64,000 nucleotides of DNA from Desulfitobacterium hafniense DCB-2 (GTDB lineage Bacteria; Bacillota; Desulfitobacteriia; Desulfitobacteriales; Desulfitobacteriaceae), in contig NC_011830.1 in assembly GCF_000021925.1 (NCBI RefSeq), forward strand, positions 4,933,001 through 4,997,000, written 5' to 3'. Made by a program: the position numbers and the translations under genes. Of the stretch, positions 9,059 to 17,436 are shown one piece after another (the first letter of the stretch is position 1; each line of letters starts with the position of its first letter). The notes under the pieces were generated by a model. It had not been told where the DNA came from and ran no database searches. It saw only the letters and a list, made by a program, of their open reading frames with translations.

Positions 9059-9092
9059 TGATGTAAAATCCTTCTCTAGGTAAAATACATCA
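9059..9092. promoter_or_regulatory. Inverted TGATGTA pair upstream of gntR
   Basis: TGATGTA (9059-9065) and TACATCA (9086-9092) form an inverted pair spaced by 20 bases, using the same core as the two candidate GntR sites. A second or looped operator is plausible. Confidence 0.35.
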
Positions 9093-9262
9093 CTTCCTAT
9101 TACTTCTCAAGATATTCCGTTCAATTATAGCACATTTTGGAAATGGAGCCTATTTTTTTCCGTAAAATTGTCTGCATACTATGTATTTTTACCAAAAAGC
9201 AACAAAATGAGAACTCCTGAACTGACTTGGCTGCGGATGTCCAGCTGTATGCCGCTCATAAG

Positions 9263-9305
9263 GGAGAGCCGCCGGATTACTTATTAAAGTAACTGGCGGC
9301 TCTCC
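9263..9305 (-). terminator. Stem-loop terminator after the PrpR_N chemoreceptor gene
   Basis: GGAGAGCCGCC at 9263-9273 is exactly complementary to 9295-9305, with extra pairing inside (ATTACTT/AAGTAA). The T-run is weak. It follows the stop of the minus-strand chemoreceptor gene. Confidence 0.6.
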
Positions 9306-9362
9306 TTTGCGTATTTCTGCTTCCTGCTTTAAATCCGCCCGTTAGCGCTCCCGAGCGTGTTT

Positions 9363-10433
9363 TCAGGCCATCACTCTGAGTTTATCCCCTATGCCTTTGA
9401 GCATTTCTAAATTCTGAGACAAGACTTGGGTAGACTTGGCTTGTTCCTGGGTAATCTCACTGCTGGCTTCCACATTATTCTGGACCTGAACCACCGACTC
9501 ATGGAATCTGGTCAGCATCTGTTCAATATTCTTTGCCGAACGGTTGCTTTCATCAGCCAGCTTGCGAACTTCTTCGGCAACCACTGAGAATCCCCGGCCG
9601 TGTTCACCGGCACGGGCGGCTTCAATGGCGGCATTCAGCCCCAATAGGTTGGTCTGCTGGGCAACCCTGCGCAGGACATCCAATATTCCTGTAATGCCCT
9701 CCATCTCCCGGGTGGTTGTTTGGGCAATGGCGGATGATTCCTGACTTGAGGCGGCAAGTTCCTCTGAAGATGCGGCCAGCTCCTCAACAAAGGAGGCGGA
9801 CTGTTCTAAACCGGAATAGAGCTCGGATAACACCTGCTCAAAACGGCGGGCTTTTTCCTGTTCCTTCTCCCGCTCCCGTTCCTGAGCCCTCGCTATTTTT
9901 AAAGCCTCGTCTATAGCTCTTCTCACCGCAAGGGGCCCCGACTCCAGCAACCCCCCTGCAAACCCCCGCTCCTCGGCGGCGGTGTATCCTCCTTTGTCTC
10001 CGGCTATGGCTTGAACACCGGTTTGCTGCAGCTTCTCCAGGATCATCGGTATATCCCCCAGGGTGTTCCATGGTCTGATATGAATCGTTAAATCACCCAA
10101 CCTGAAGTCTGAACTTCCCATAGCCAAAAATCCCCTGTGGGCGACTACACCCACTTTCGTCGCTCCTGCGGCGATAAGCCGCTGAACCGCTTCCAGCATC
10201 TCGTCGATGGTCATGGTCAGCCCAACGATTGGTTTGTCGGTATTTTCGCGCAGCAAATCAACCATCAGCCCCCGGCTGATCATCACATCAATCTGAGGGT
10301 TGGCTTTGATAACCTCTTTGCCCTGATCAAAGCTGACGACTTCTATGGGAAAGGATAAATTTAATGCTTGCCTTGCTTCCTCAGCAATCTGGGCCATACC
10401 GGGGGTTAGAGCTACGAAAAAAATGGATTCCAT
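9363..10433 (-). CDS. Soluble methyl-accepting chemotaxis-type protein with PrpR_N-like sensor
   Basis: About 356 residues without membrane segments. The N-terminal 180 residues look like a PrpR_N / periplasmic-fold sensor domain (ALTPGMAQIAEEA, VVAHRGFLAMG, GDKGGYTAAEERG), followed by an acidic-basic coiled helix and a chemoreceptor signalling domain with the hairpin tip AQQTNLLGLNAAIEAARAGEHGRGF. It would bind CheA/CheW in the cytoplasm and report an internal metabolite. A TTG at 10451 overlaps the GGGAGG site, so the ATG at 10431-10433 is taken as start. The signalling domain is short, as in cytoplasmic receptors. The ligand is unknown. Confidence 0.85.
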   Translation of the reverse strand: MESIFFVALTPGMAQIAEEARQALNLSFPIEVVSFDQGKEVIKANPQIDVMISRGLMVDLLRENTDKPIVGLTMTIDEMLEAVQRLIAAGATKVGVVAHRGFLAMGSSDFRLGDLTIHIRPWNTLGDIPMILEKLQQTGVQAIAGDKGGYTAAEERGFAGGLLESGPLAVRRAIDEALKIARAQEREREKEQEKARRFEQVLSELYSGLEQSASFVEELAASSEELAASSQESSAIAQTTTREMEGITGILDVLRRVAQQTNLLGLNAAIEAARAGEHGRGFSVVAEEVRKLADESNRSAKNIEQMLTRFHESVVQVQNNVEASSEITQEQAKSTQVLSQNLEMLKGIGDKLRVMA

Positions 10434-10597
10434 GAAGTGAATACCTCCCAATAATCTTTCTTCAATGTTTTAAGATCACACCCCGTAAACTGATAGATGA
10501 CCGGACAAAGAATCTGACTATTTAGTATTCTCTTTTATCATGGAAAATCCTTCGAATTTCTACGTTTTTCTGCGCTCCTAACTGATTCTAATGGATG

Positions 10598-11798
10598 CTA
10601 GCTTTCGCTTTGCAAGTTTCCGGATTTTAATCCCAGGGAAAAAGCGATAATTACGATAGACACCGCAGCCAAAACCATCAAGGAAACAGTGAAATTGCCG
10701 CCTGTCCGATCGAGGATTGAGCCCAGGGCGGAGGGTCCCATGGTGGTGCCTAAGTTGGAAGCAATGGTCAGCATCCCCATCCCCATGCCTACTTCATGGG
10801 GTTTAACGGTCTCCGGGAGATGAGCAAATACGAAAACAGGGATGGGGGCAAAGCCTATGCCCAAAGCAACTGCCCATAAGGGCAGACCAGGGAAATGAAG
10901 GGCCAGTAAAACAAAAGCAAGGAGGATCACGACGCTCCCGGTGAGCAAATAAGGCTTTTTCCGGCCGGTTTTATCGAAAGCCACTCCGATAACCGGGGCC
11001 AGAAAAATGGAGGCCAGCATGATCAAGCTTGTTAAAAATCCGGCCTTTTGGTTCGCTAAACCGAAGGATTGGTAGAATTGGGGGCCAAAGGTAACATAAG
11101 CCAAAAGCTGAAAATTAGCTAAAACCCAAATCCCGGCAAGCAGCCAAAGGCTCCGGCTGCCTGCCTCTGAATTTGGGCGCCGGTTCTTTGCTTAAGCCCC
11201 TGGCATCTGCACCGCCGTCTTTTTGGGGTAAGGAGAGGGCAAAGATCACCAAAAGGAGAATGGCTCCCAAAAAGGCGGCAACACCAAACAGGACCATTCT
11301 CCAGCTAAGGAGCTGCCCCAAAGAACCAAAAAGATTGGCCGCTATGACCGTGCCTAAGGGAACAGCGATATTAAAAATACCCATGGCAATACCAATATTC
11401 TTTTGGTCAAAAAACATGGTGATTAGGAGAGGAGCCAGTACGACCAGCACCGTCGCCCCTATTCCCGCCACCAATCTATACACGACCAAGAGGGAAAAGG
11501 AGCCAGCTGTAGAAAAGGCTATTAATCCTGCCATCATAATAGTTAAAGCGGCTATGATCAACTTTTTCATGTCAAAACGGCTGGCTAAATAAGCCACGAC
11601 AAAAGGAAGAAAAATTCCGGGAATGGCATAAGCGCCCATTAAAATCCCCGCCTGGGAGTTAGAGAAGGATACCTCTTGCATGATTTGCTCAAAAAGGGGC
11701 GGCAGGGCCTGTAAAGACAAAGCGAACCCGATCATCATAAAAAAAGAAAGTGCCAATACCACCCATCGCGATGAGGCCTGAACCTGACGATTAGCCAA
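10598..11798 (-). pseudogene. MFS transporter interrupted by a frameshift
   Basis: Two frames together give one MFS transporter of the oxalate/formate or NarK-like type. The first (11798-11115) holds membrane helices 1-6 and runs into a stop after an out-of-frame tail; the second (from about 11155 to 10598) holds helices 7-12. They lie in different frames. At 11157-11164 the tetranucleotide CTGC is present twice in tandem; removing one copy restores an uninterrupted frame through RGSRSLWLLAGIW. The start is a TTG at 11796-11798 behind GGGAGGAG. It is either a true knock-out, a slippage-reversible switch or a sequencing error. Confidence 0.8.
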
Positions 11799-11949
11799 TT
11801 TTTATCTCCTCCCTTAATCACTGCTCTACATACCTGGAATTTTACCATATAAAGACAAGGAAACCAATCCCAACAACGTCAATACCCGTTTTTAGGGAGC
11901 CATCCGCCTTTTTCCCTTCTCCAGTCCTATCTCTTTTCTTGCCGGATAA

Positions 11950-11986
11950 ATAATAAACCCACCGGCAAAACCGGAGGGTCTATTAT
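11950..11986 (-). terminator. Terminator after the intact MFS gene
   Basis: ACCC-A-CCGG, a CAAAA loop, then CCGG-A-GGGT, extended by ATAATA/TATTAT arms. It lies 22 bases after the stop of the minus-strand MFS gene. Confidence 0.65.
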
Positions 11987-12008
11987 GCAAATAAAGTTTA
12001 CTGCAATT

Positions 12009-13364
12009 TCAGGCCGAAATTTCTTCAAGCACTCTGCCCTTTGTTTCTTCACCAAGTATGGCTACCGACAGCGCGGCGGCAATAAAGCATGCCGCTCCAA
12101 GGGCGAAGACCCCGGAATTACCTAAGGTCGGCAAGACAACTGCTACGATGTAGGGTCCCAGCAAGGAACCGAAGCGCCCCACGGAGGAAGCAAAGCCGGT
12201 ACCGGTCGCTCTGGCCCGGGTAGGATAGAGCTCAGGGGTATAGGCATAGAGGGAGGACCACATGGCGAAGAGGAAAAACTGCATACCGAGTCCGAAGCCA
12301 ATCAAAGTCTGCAGACTTGAGGCGGTACCATAGAGATAGGCAAAGACGGCGCAGCCGATGAGTACGACAATTAAAGTGGGCTTACGGCCGTTTTTCTCAA
12401 TGAAGTAAGCCGCACTGAAGAACCCGGGTATACCGGCGAGCGAGATCATAATCGTGTAGTACACGGATTTGGTCACTGAATAGCCTGCTTCCTGTAAAAA
12501 TGCGCTCAGCCAGGTTGTCAGGCCATAGTAGCCGAGGAGGGCAAAGAACCACAAGAGCCAGACCATGATGGTTCTTTTTTTATACCCGGGAGCCCAGAGT
12601 TGGAGAAAGGAGAATTTCTTTTCATGCTTGCCGATAACCAGATTATCATCTTTAATAGGCGGCGGCAGCTCTTTACCATAAGCTTTCTCCACATTTTTCT
12701 CAAATGCCGTCATTACCACGTCCGCTTTCTCATCCTGATTGGTATCGGCCAGCCAACGGGGGGATTCCGGGACCATTCTGCGGATGATCAAAACAAAGAT
12801 TGCGGGGATACCTTCACAGAGGAACACCAGGCGCCAGCCTCCTATGGGGAGAAGGAAATAGGATAAGATGCCGGCAGCAATGAAACCTATGGGCCAGAAG
12901 CCTTCCAAAAGTGCAATATAGCGTCCGCGGTTTTTGGCGGGAATAAATTCCGATATCAGAGACTGACCGATGGGGAATTCCATTCCCATACCCAAACCGA
13001 GGAAGAAGCGGGCAAGGGCCAGCTGTTCGACATTTTGGGTAAAAGCACAGGCGATACTTGCTGCACCCCAAAGAATCATACTGGTCTGAAAAACAATCTT
13101 TCTGCCAAACTTGTCAGCAGCCATCCCGGCACTGGCTGCTCCGAAGAACATACCGAGGAAGCTGAAACTGGAAAGGAGTCCGGCTTGAACCGTTGTCAGA
13201 CCTAAGTCGGTCTTAATGGATCCCAGAACAAAGGTCAGCATGCCAAGATCCATAGAGTCAAAAAACCAAGCGGTTGCAATAATGTAAAATATTTTTTTCT
13301 GATATGACGTCAGCGGTAACCTTTCCATCCTTTGCGGGACGCTGAATTGGGTTGATATGGACAT
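12009..13364 (-). CDS. MFS transporter, metabolite:proton symporter type
   Basis: A 451-residue, twelve-helix MFS protein of the sugar/aromatic-acid porter branch. GMAADKFGRKIVF after helix 2, the repeated FLGLGMGMEFPIGQSLISEF region of helix 4/5 and RRMVPESPRWLA at the start of the central loop are family marks. Proteins of this branch import aromatic acids, niacin-like or organic acids with protons. It ends at its own stem-loop. The next genes upstream on the same strand are a sigma-54 activator, so it might take up a methoxylated compound used by the methyltransferase operon, but that link is speculative. Confidence 0.85.
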   Translation of the reverse strand: MSISTQFSVPQRMERLPLTSYQKKIFYIIATAWFFDSMDLGMLTFVLGSIKTDLGLTTVQAGLLSSFSFLGMFFGAASAGMAADKFGRKIVFQTSMILWGAASIACAFTQNVEQLALARFFLGLGMGMEFPIGQSLISEFIPAKNRGRYIALLEGFWPIGFIAAGILSYFLLPIGGWRLVFLCEGIPAIFVLIIRRMVPESPRWLADTNQDEKADVVMTAFEKNVEKAYGKELPPPIKDDNLVIGKHEKKFSFLQLWAPGYKKRTIMVWLLWFFALLGYYGLTTWLSAFLQEAGYSVTKSVYYTIMISLAGIPGFFSAAYFIEKNGRKPTLIVVLIGCAVFAYLYGTASSLQTLIGFGLGMQFFLFAMWSSLYAYTPELYPTRARATGTGFASSVGRFGSLLGPYIVAVVLPTLGNSGVFALGAACFIAAALSVAILGEETKGRVLEEISA

Positions 13365-13736
13365 ATATTGCCGCTCCCTTCTACTCCTATGAAAATCTGA
13401 TGTTTTTCGAGTCTGAGATTATGGTTTACCATGGCTTAAGTTTAATTTATGAGTGCCGATTAGCTTCCAACCCCACCTTTCTCTAAATTTTCCAGACGGC
13501 CCGGGGCCTATTATCCAGTCGAAAAACAGTACGATGATAAGCTGTAGCAATTTTCATGCCAATTATGAAATATCTGAATATTCGGGGTCTTGATCGGCAG
13601 GCTGATTCTCCTTTGAATCTCTTTTTTCCGTTCAACTGCTGCCTGTTTGGCTAAAAAAGAGCCCTCATCACCCTTTCATTTGTGATTCCAATTCTAATCA
13701 CATGATTCAAAAAAACTGCGCCACTGCATAACAACA
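13365..13736. other. Intergenic region without a recognised gene
   Basis: Between the MFS gene and the sigma-54 activator gene. It must contain the MFS promoter. I see a short run of direct and inverted AATCACA-like words near 13680-13705 but no clear operator and no convincing ORF. Confidence 0.4.
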
Positions 13737-13763
13737 ATACCCCCAAGCTCAGCTCGGAGGTAT
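13737..13763 (-). terminator. Stem-loop after the sigma-54 activator gene
   Basis: ATACC...GGTAT arms pair over about 12 positions with two wobble or mismatch pairs, 21 bases beyond the activator stop. The T-rich tail is modest. Confidence 0.45.
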
Positions 13764-13783
13764 CTTTAGGTTTAGCCATAGGA

Positions 13784-15508
13784 TCAGTTTTGTATTTCAA
13801 TGCCATATTTTTTCATCTTTTTGACCATGCTTGATTGGCTGATCCCCAGCACTGCGGCAGCTTTCCTTGTACTGCCCATCAGACGGTAGGCCTCTTCCAG
13901 CAGGCGGTTTTCTTCTTTCTCCAGAAAGGCTTTGAGGGATGTTAATCCATTTGGGGCAGGGTGAACATCGATGTACTTGATCTCCGCCATGGCGTCCTTG
14001 GTAATACAGTCGTCCATGCTGGTCACCACCAGTCTCTCGATGGTATTTTCAAGCTCTCTGATATTTCCCGGCCAATCATAATTCAGTAAGCAGTCCATCA
14101 CTTCCGGGTGAATCCATTTCTGATAACCGTAGGCCGTATTATATCTTGCCAACAACTCCAAGGCGATGGGGATCACATCCTCCTTGCGCTGGCGCAAAGG
14201 AGGTATGGTCATGGGAACAACATTCAGTCTGTAATACAGATCTTCCCTGAATGCTTTTTCCCGGATCATTGCTTCCAGGTCCCGGTTGGTTGCCGCGATA
14301 ATTCGGATATCCAGTTTTATCGTTTTTTTCCCGCCGACCCGGAGGATTTCTTTTTCCTGAATGGCGCGCAGGACTTTGACCTGGTGCTCCAGAGGCAGCT
14401 CTCCCACCTCATCGAGGAATAAGGTTCCCCCGTCCGCAAGCTCGAACAGTCCTTTTTTCCCTTCTTTAAGGGCACCTGTGAAGGAACCGGCCTCGTAGCC
14501 AAAAAACTCCGATTCCAGGAGGTTGGCCGGTATGGCTCCGCAGTTTATCTTAATAAACGGTTTCTCAGAGCGATGACTCGCCCTGTGAATCAGCTGGGCA
14601 ATCAGTTCTTTTCCGACGCCGGATTCCCCCAAAATAAGCACGGTTGAATCCACCCGGGCTACATGATAAGCGGTATCCAGCTTTTTTTGCATATCATTAT
14701 TTTTGGTAATTATTTTCTTAAAAGCATTCTGGGACCGGAAATGCTCCAGCTCTTTCAAATAACGGTTTTTAGCGTCTTCAGCCTGTTCCAGCTTGCCTTT
14801 AAGTTCCGTAAGTTCAGAAATATCCCTGACAATGGTCACGACGCGGGTGACTTCTTTTTCCTCGTTGAATACCGGCGCACCGGTCATCAGCAGCTCTTTA
14901 CCGCTGCGGATGTCCACGACATTGACCCGGGATTTCGTTCTGAAAACCATTTCGGTAACCGATTTATTCATATATCCTTGGTTGATGAGTTCCCGCACGT
15001 TTTTGCCTACAAACTCTTTTTCCTGGATACCGGTGATCTGCAGGTAAGCGCTATTGGCTCTTAAGATCATGCCATCAGCGCTTCCGACGACGATTCCGTC
15101 GGCTACAGATTCAATAATGGCATCCAGGTCATTGTTAATTTCCTTAACGTTATCCAATTCCAGGGACAAAGCTTCAAAATCGGATATATCCTGGAAAACC
15201 CCAATAGCTCCCACGATCTTGCCATCTTTGCAGATCGGGCCGCGGTTGGAAATGATCTCGCAGTTTCCTAAGTGCATCTTTTGATTATTTTCGGCTTTGC
15301 CTGTTTTTAATATTTCCAGGAGGCTGGTATTAGGAATGACCTCTTCCACTCTCCGCCCGATGGTCTCTTCCTTCGCAACTCCCATGATCTTGGCCGCCGC
15401 TTCATTGAACAGCTTGATGATCCCCTGCTGATCAATGGCCACGACACCGTTATAGATCGAATCAAAAATTTCGAAGCCAAATCCGGTCGTGAGATCATTG
15501 ACATCCAT
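13784..15508 (-). CDS. Sigma-54-dependent transcriptional activator with two PAS domains
   Basis: 574 residues: PAS 1 (about 12-115), PAS 2 (about 130-235), a linker coiled coil, an AAA+ domain with Walker A GESGVGKE (294-301) and the sigma-54 contact loop as GSFTGA (341-346, a mild variant of GAFTGA), and a C-terminal Fis-type helix-turn-helix (TRKAAAVLGISQSSMVKKMKK). It would sense a small molecule through a PAS domain and open sigma-54 promoters. It faces the corrinoid methyltransferase operon, whose upstream region contains a consensus -24/-12 promoter, so that operon is the likely target. No phosphorylation domain is present, so control is by ligand rather than by a kinase. Confidence 0.93.
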   Translation of the reverse strand: MDVNDLTTGFGFEIFDSIYNGVVAIDQQGIIKLFNEAAAKIMGVAKEETIGRRVEEVIPNTSLLEILKTGKAENNQKMHLGNCEIISNRGPICKDGKIVGAIGVFQDISDFEALSLELDNVKEINNDLDAIIESVADGIVVGSADGMILRANSAYLQITGIQEKEFVGKNVRELINQGYMNKSVTEMVFRTKSRVNVVDIRSGKELLMTGAPVFNEEKEVTRVVTIVRDISELTELKGKLEQAEDAKNRYLKELEHFRSQNAFKKIITKNNDMQKKLDTAYHVARVDSTVLILGESGVGKELIAQLIHRASHRSEKPFIKINCGAIPANLLESEFFGYEAGSFTGALKEGKKGLFELADGGTLFLDEVGELPLEHQVKVLRAIQEKEILRVGGKKTIKLDIRIIAATNRDLEAMIREKAFREDLYYRLNVVPMTIPPLRQRKEDVIPIALELLARYNTAYGYQKWIHPEVMDCLLNYDWPGNIRELENTIERLVVTSMDDCITKDAMAEIKYIDVHPAPNGLTSLKAFLEKEENRLLEEAYRLMGSTRKAAAVLGISQSSMVKKMKKYGIEIQN

Positions 15509-15709
15509 AGTTATCCCTCCTGTTTGAAGACAGCCTCAAACCCTATGTTTCTGTGCGGGCGAATTATGGTTTTTATTTTCTCAATTGCTTTAATATTAAG
15601 ATTATAGCCTAATGATTGTCTATATGTCTATAAGTACTGAACACTATGATCGCAAGCATTATTTAACAAAAATTACGGCCGCAGATGATTAAATACGGAA
15701 TCGTGTGAC

Positions 15710-15731
15710 CACAGTTAGAATCAGTTCTGTG
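15710..15731. promoter_or_regulatory. Candidate upstream activating site
   Basis: CACAG (15710-15714) and CTGTG (15727-15731) form an inverted pair about 115-130 bases upstream of the sigma-54 promoter, the usual distance for enhancer-binding activators. Confidence 0.3.
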
Positions 15732-15841
15732 CTTTTTTTAAAAGTGTTTGCTGTTAGCACCTGCCGAATTTACCTCTTAAGATGTGATTACTTTTGTCAT
15801 CATGTATCCGGAAAGTTGTTGAAAACCCCGCTATTTTTTAT

Positions 15842-15857
15842 TGGCACGCTAATTGCA
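15842..15857 (+). promoter_or_regulatory. Sigma-54 (-24/-12) promoter of the methyltransferase operon
   Basis: TGGCACGCTAATTGCA matches the consensus TGGCACG-N4-TTGCA at every fixed position, with the GG and GC pairs 12 bases apart. Transcription would begin near 15869, about 54 bases before the first methyltransferase start. A sigma-54 activator gene lies divergently. Confidence 0.88.
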
Positions 15858-15922
15858 AGTAAATTTAGACAACTTTGAGGAAGAAAAAGCAATTGCTGAG
15901 CTGATAGGGGGTACGGAAATTT

Positions 15923-16729
15923 ATGATTATTATTGGCGAAAAAATTAATGGGTCCATTCCGTCCATGGGTAAGGCCATTCAAGAAAAAAACGCGGCCTAT
16001 ATTGCCGACTATGCAGTGCGACAAACCGAGGCCGGTGCAAATTATCTGGATATATGCGCATCAGTTCCGGAGAAAAGCGAAGTCCAAACGTTGAGATGGT
16101 TGATTGAGCTGGTGCAGGAGGTTACGGACGTCCCCATCTGTGTGGATAGTCCGAGTCCTTATTCCATTGCTGCCGCCCTGCCGTTCTGCAAGCGCCCCGG
16201 CATTGTCAACTCCGTATCTATGGAAGGGGAAAAAATCGATGTGCTGTTTCCCCTCATTGCCGACACCCAGTGGCAATGCATCGCCCTGCTCTGTGACGAT
16301 AGGGGCATTCCCCACTCTGTGGCAAAGCGCTTGGCAGTCTTCGAGCAGATCATGAAAAAGGCCCAGGAATTTAAGATCGATCCCTCCCGCCTCTATATCG
16401 ATCCTTTAGTAGAGACTCTATCCACCCAGGAAGCAACACTGACTGTGTTTGCGGAATGTGCCCGGGAAATAAAGAAGCTCTATCCGATGATTCATGTCAC
16501 AAGCGGTCTGAGCAATATTTCTTTCGGCTTGCCTGCACGGAAGCTGATCAACCAGGCCTTCCTGGTCCTGGCTATGGGTGCAGGTATGGACAGCGCCATC
16601 GTCGATCCTACCAACAGAGATCTGTTAGGGCTGATTTATGCCGCCAATGCCCTGTTGGAAAAGGATGAATACTGCCTGGACTACATCTCAGCCTTCAAAG
16701 AAGGCCGCATTGGTCCCTTAAAACCTTAA
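15923..16729 (+). CDS. Methyltetrahydrofolate:corrinoid methyltransferase family (pterin-binding)
   Basis: 268 residues of the pterin-binding TIM-barrel family (AcsE/MtrH/MtgA type). NYLDICASVP near the first strands, DSPSPYSIAAAL, NSVSMEG and SGLSNISFGLP are the expected pterin and corrinoid face motifs. Such enzymes move a methyl group between a methylcobamide protein and tetrahydrofolate. In this operon it probably accepts the methyl from the corrinoid protein encoded next and delivers it to the Wood-Ljungdahl pathway. It is the first gene behind the sigma-54 promoter. The direction of transfer is inferred from comparable demethylase operons. Confidence 0.87.
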   Translation: MIIIGEKINGSIPSMGKAIQEKNAAYIADYAVRQTEAGANYLDICASVPEKSEVQTLRWLIELVQEVTDVPICVDSPSPYSIAAALPFCKRPGIVNSVSMEGEKIDVLFPLIADTQWQCIALLCDDRGIPHSVAKRLAVFEQIMKKAQEFKIDPSRLYIDPLVETLSTQEATLTVFAECAREIKKLYPMIHVTSGLSNISFGLPARKLINQAFLVLAMGAGMDSAIVDPTNRDLLGLIYAANALLEKDEYCLDYISAFKEGRIGPLKP

Positions 16730-16762
16730 TGTTCAAAAATCATTAATGAGGAGGTTAAGTCA

Positions 16763-17404
16763 ATGTCTAAAATTGTCGAAATTCAAAACGCTGTGGAAAC
16801 AGGGAAGAAAAAGCTTATCCGGGGTCTTATCGAGGAAGCTTTAGCTGAAGGCCATCCGGCTATAGACATTTTAAACAAAGGGATGATTGCTGCGATGGGC
16901 ATTGTCGGGGATAAGTTCAAGTCCGGTGAAGTCTTTGTTCCCGAAATGCTGATCGCTGCCCGCACCATGAAAGAGGGGGTTGAGGTTTTGCGGCCTCTTC
17001 TGTCAAGGGGTCAGGCTTCAGCATCAGGTATCTTCATCATCGGTACGGTGGAAGGTGATTTGCATGATATCGGTAAAAACCTCGTGGCCATGATGATTGA
17101 AAGCGCCGGGTTTGAGGTCATTGATTTGGGTGTTGATGTCGCACCGGAAAAGTTCGTCGAGGCCATTATGGCGAATCCGGATTGCCGCCTGGTTGGCCTT
17201 TCAGCTCTCCTGACAACAACAATGCCCTCTTTGCACAGAACCATCGACGCGATCAGGGAAGCCGGCTTAAGAGATCAGGTCAAGATCATGGTCGGCGGTG
17301 CCCCTATCTCCCAGGAAATTGCTGATGAGGTTGGGGCCGACGCCTTTGCTGCCGATGCGGCTACTGCTGCATCCATCGCCAAAGAATTGGCAGCCGGGGC
17401 TTGA
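16763..17404 (+). CDS. Corrinoid (B12-binding) methyl-carrier protein
   Basis: 213 residues with an N-terminal helical cap (residues 1-85, the B12-binding-2 domain) and a Rossmann-like cobalamin domain with the base-off ligand motif DLHDIGKNL (Asp99, His101, Gly104) and the later SALLTTTMPS and GGAPIS segments. It resembles MtaC/MttC/MtgC-type carriers. It lies between two methyltransferases in one operon, 33 bases after the first and overlapping the open frame of the third, and would shuttle the methyl group between them. A reductive activator for the corrinoid (RACE) is not encoded nearby. Confidence 0.93.
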   Translation: MSKIVEIQNAVETGKKKLIRGLIEEALAEGHPAIDILNKGMIAAMGIVGDKFKSGEVFVPEMLIAARTMKEGVEVLRPLLSRGQASASGIFIIGTVEGDLHDIGKNLVAMMIESAGFEVIDLGVDVAPEKFVEAIMANPDCRLVGLSALLTTTMPSLHRTIDAIREAGLRDQVKIMVGGAPISQEIADEVGADAFAADAATAASIAKELAAGA

Positions 17405-17436
17405 AGAAAAATGATTACTGGAGGAGGCGGAGAAAA

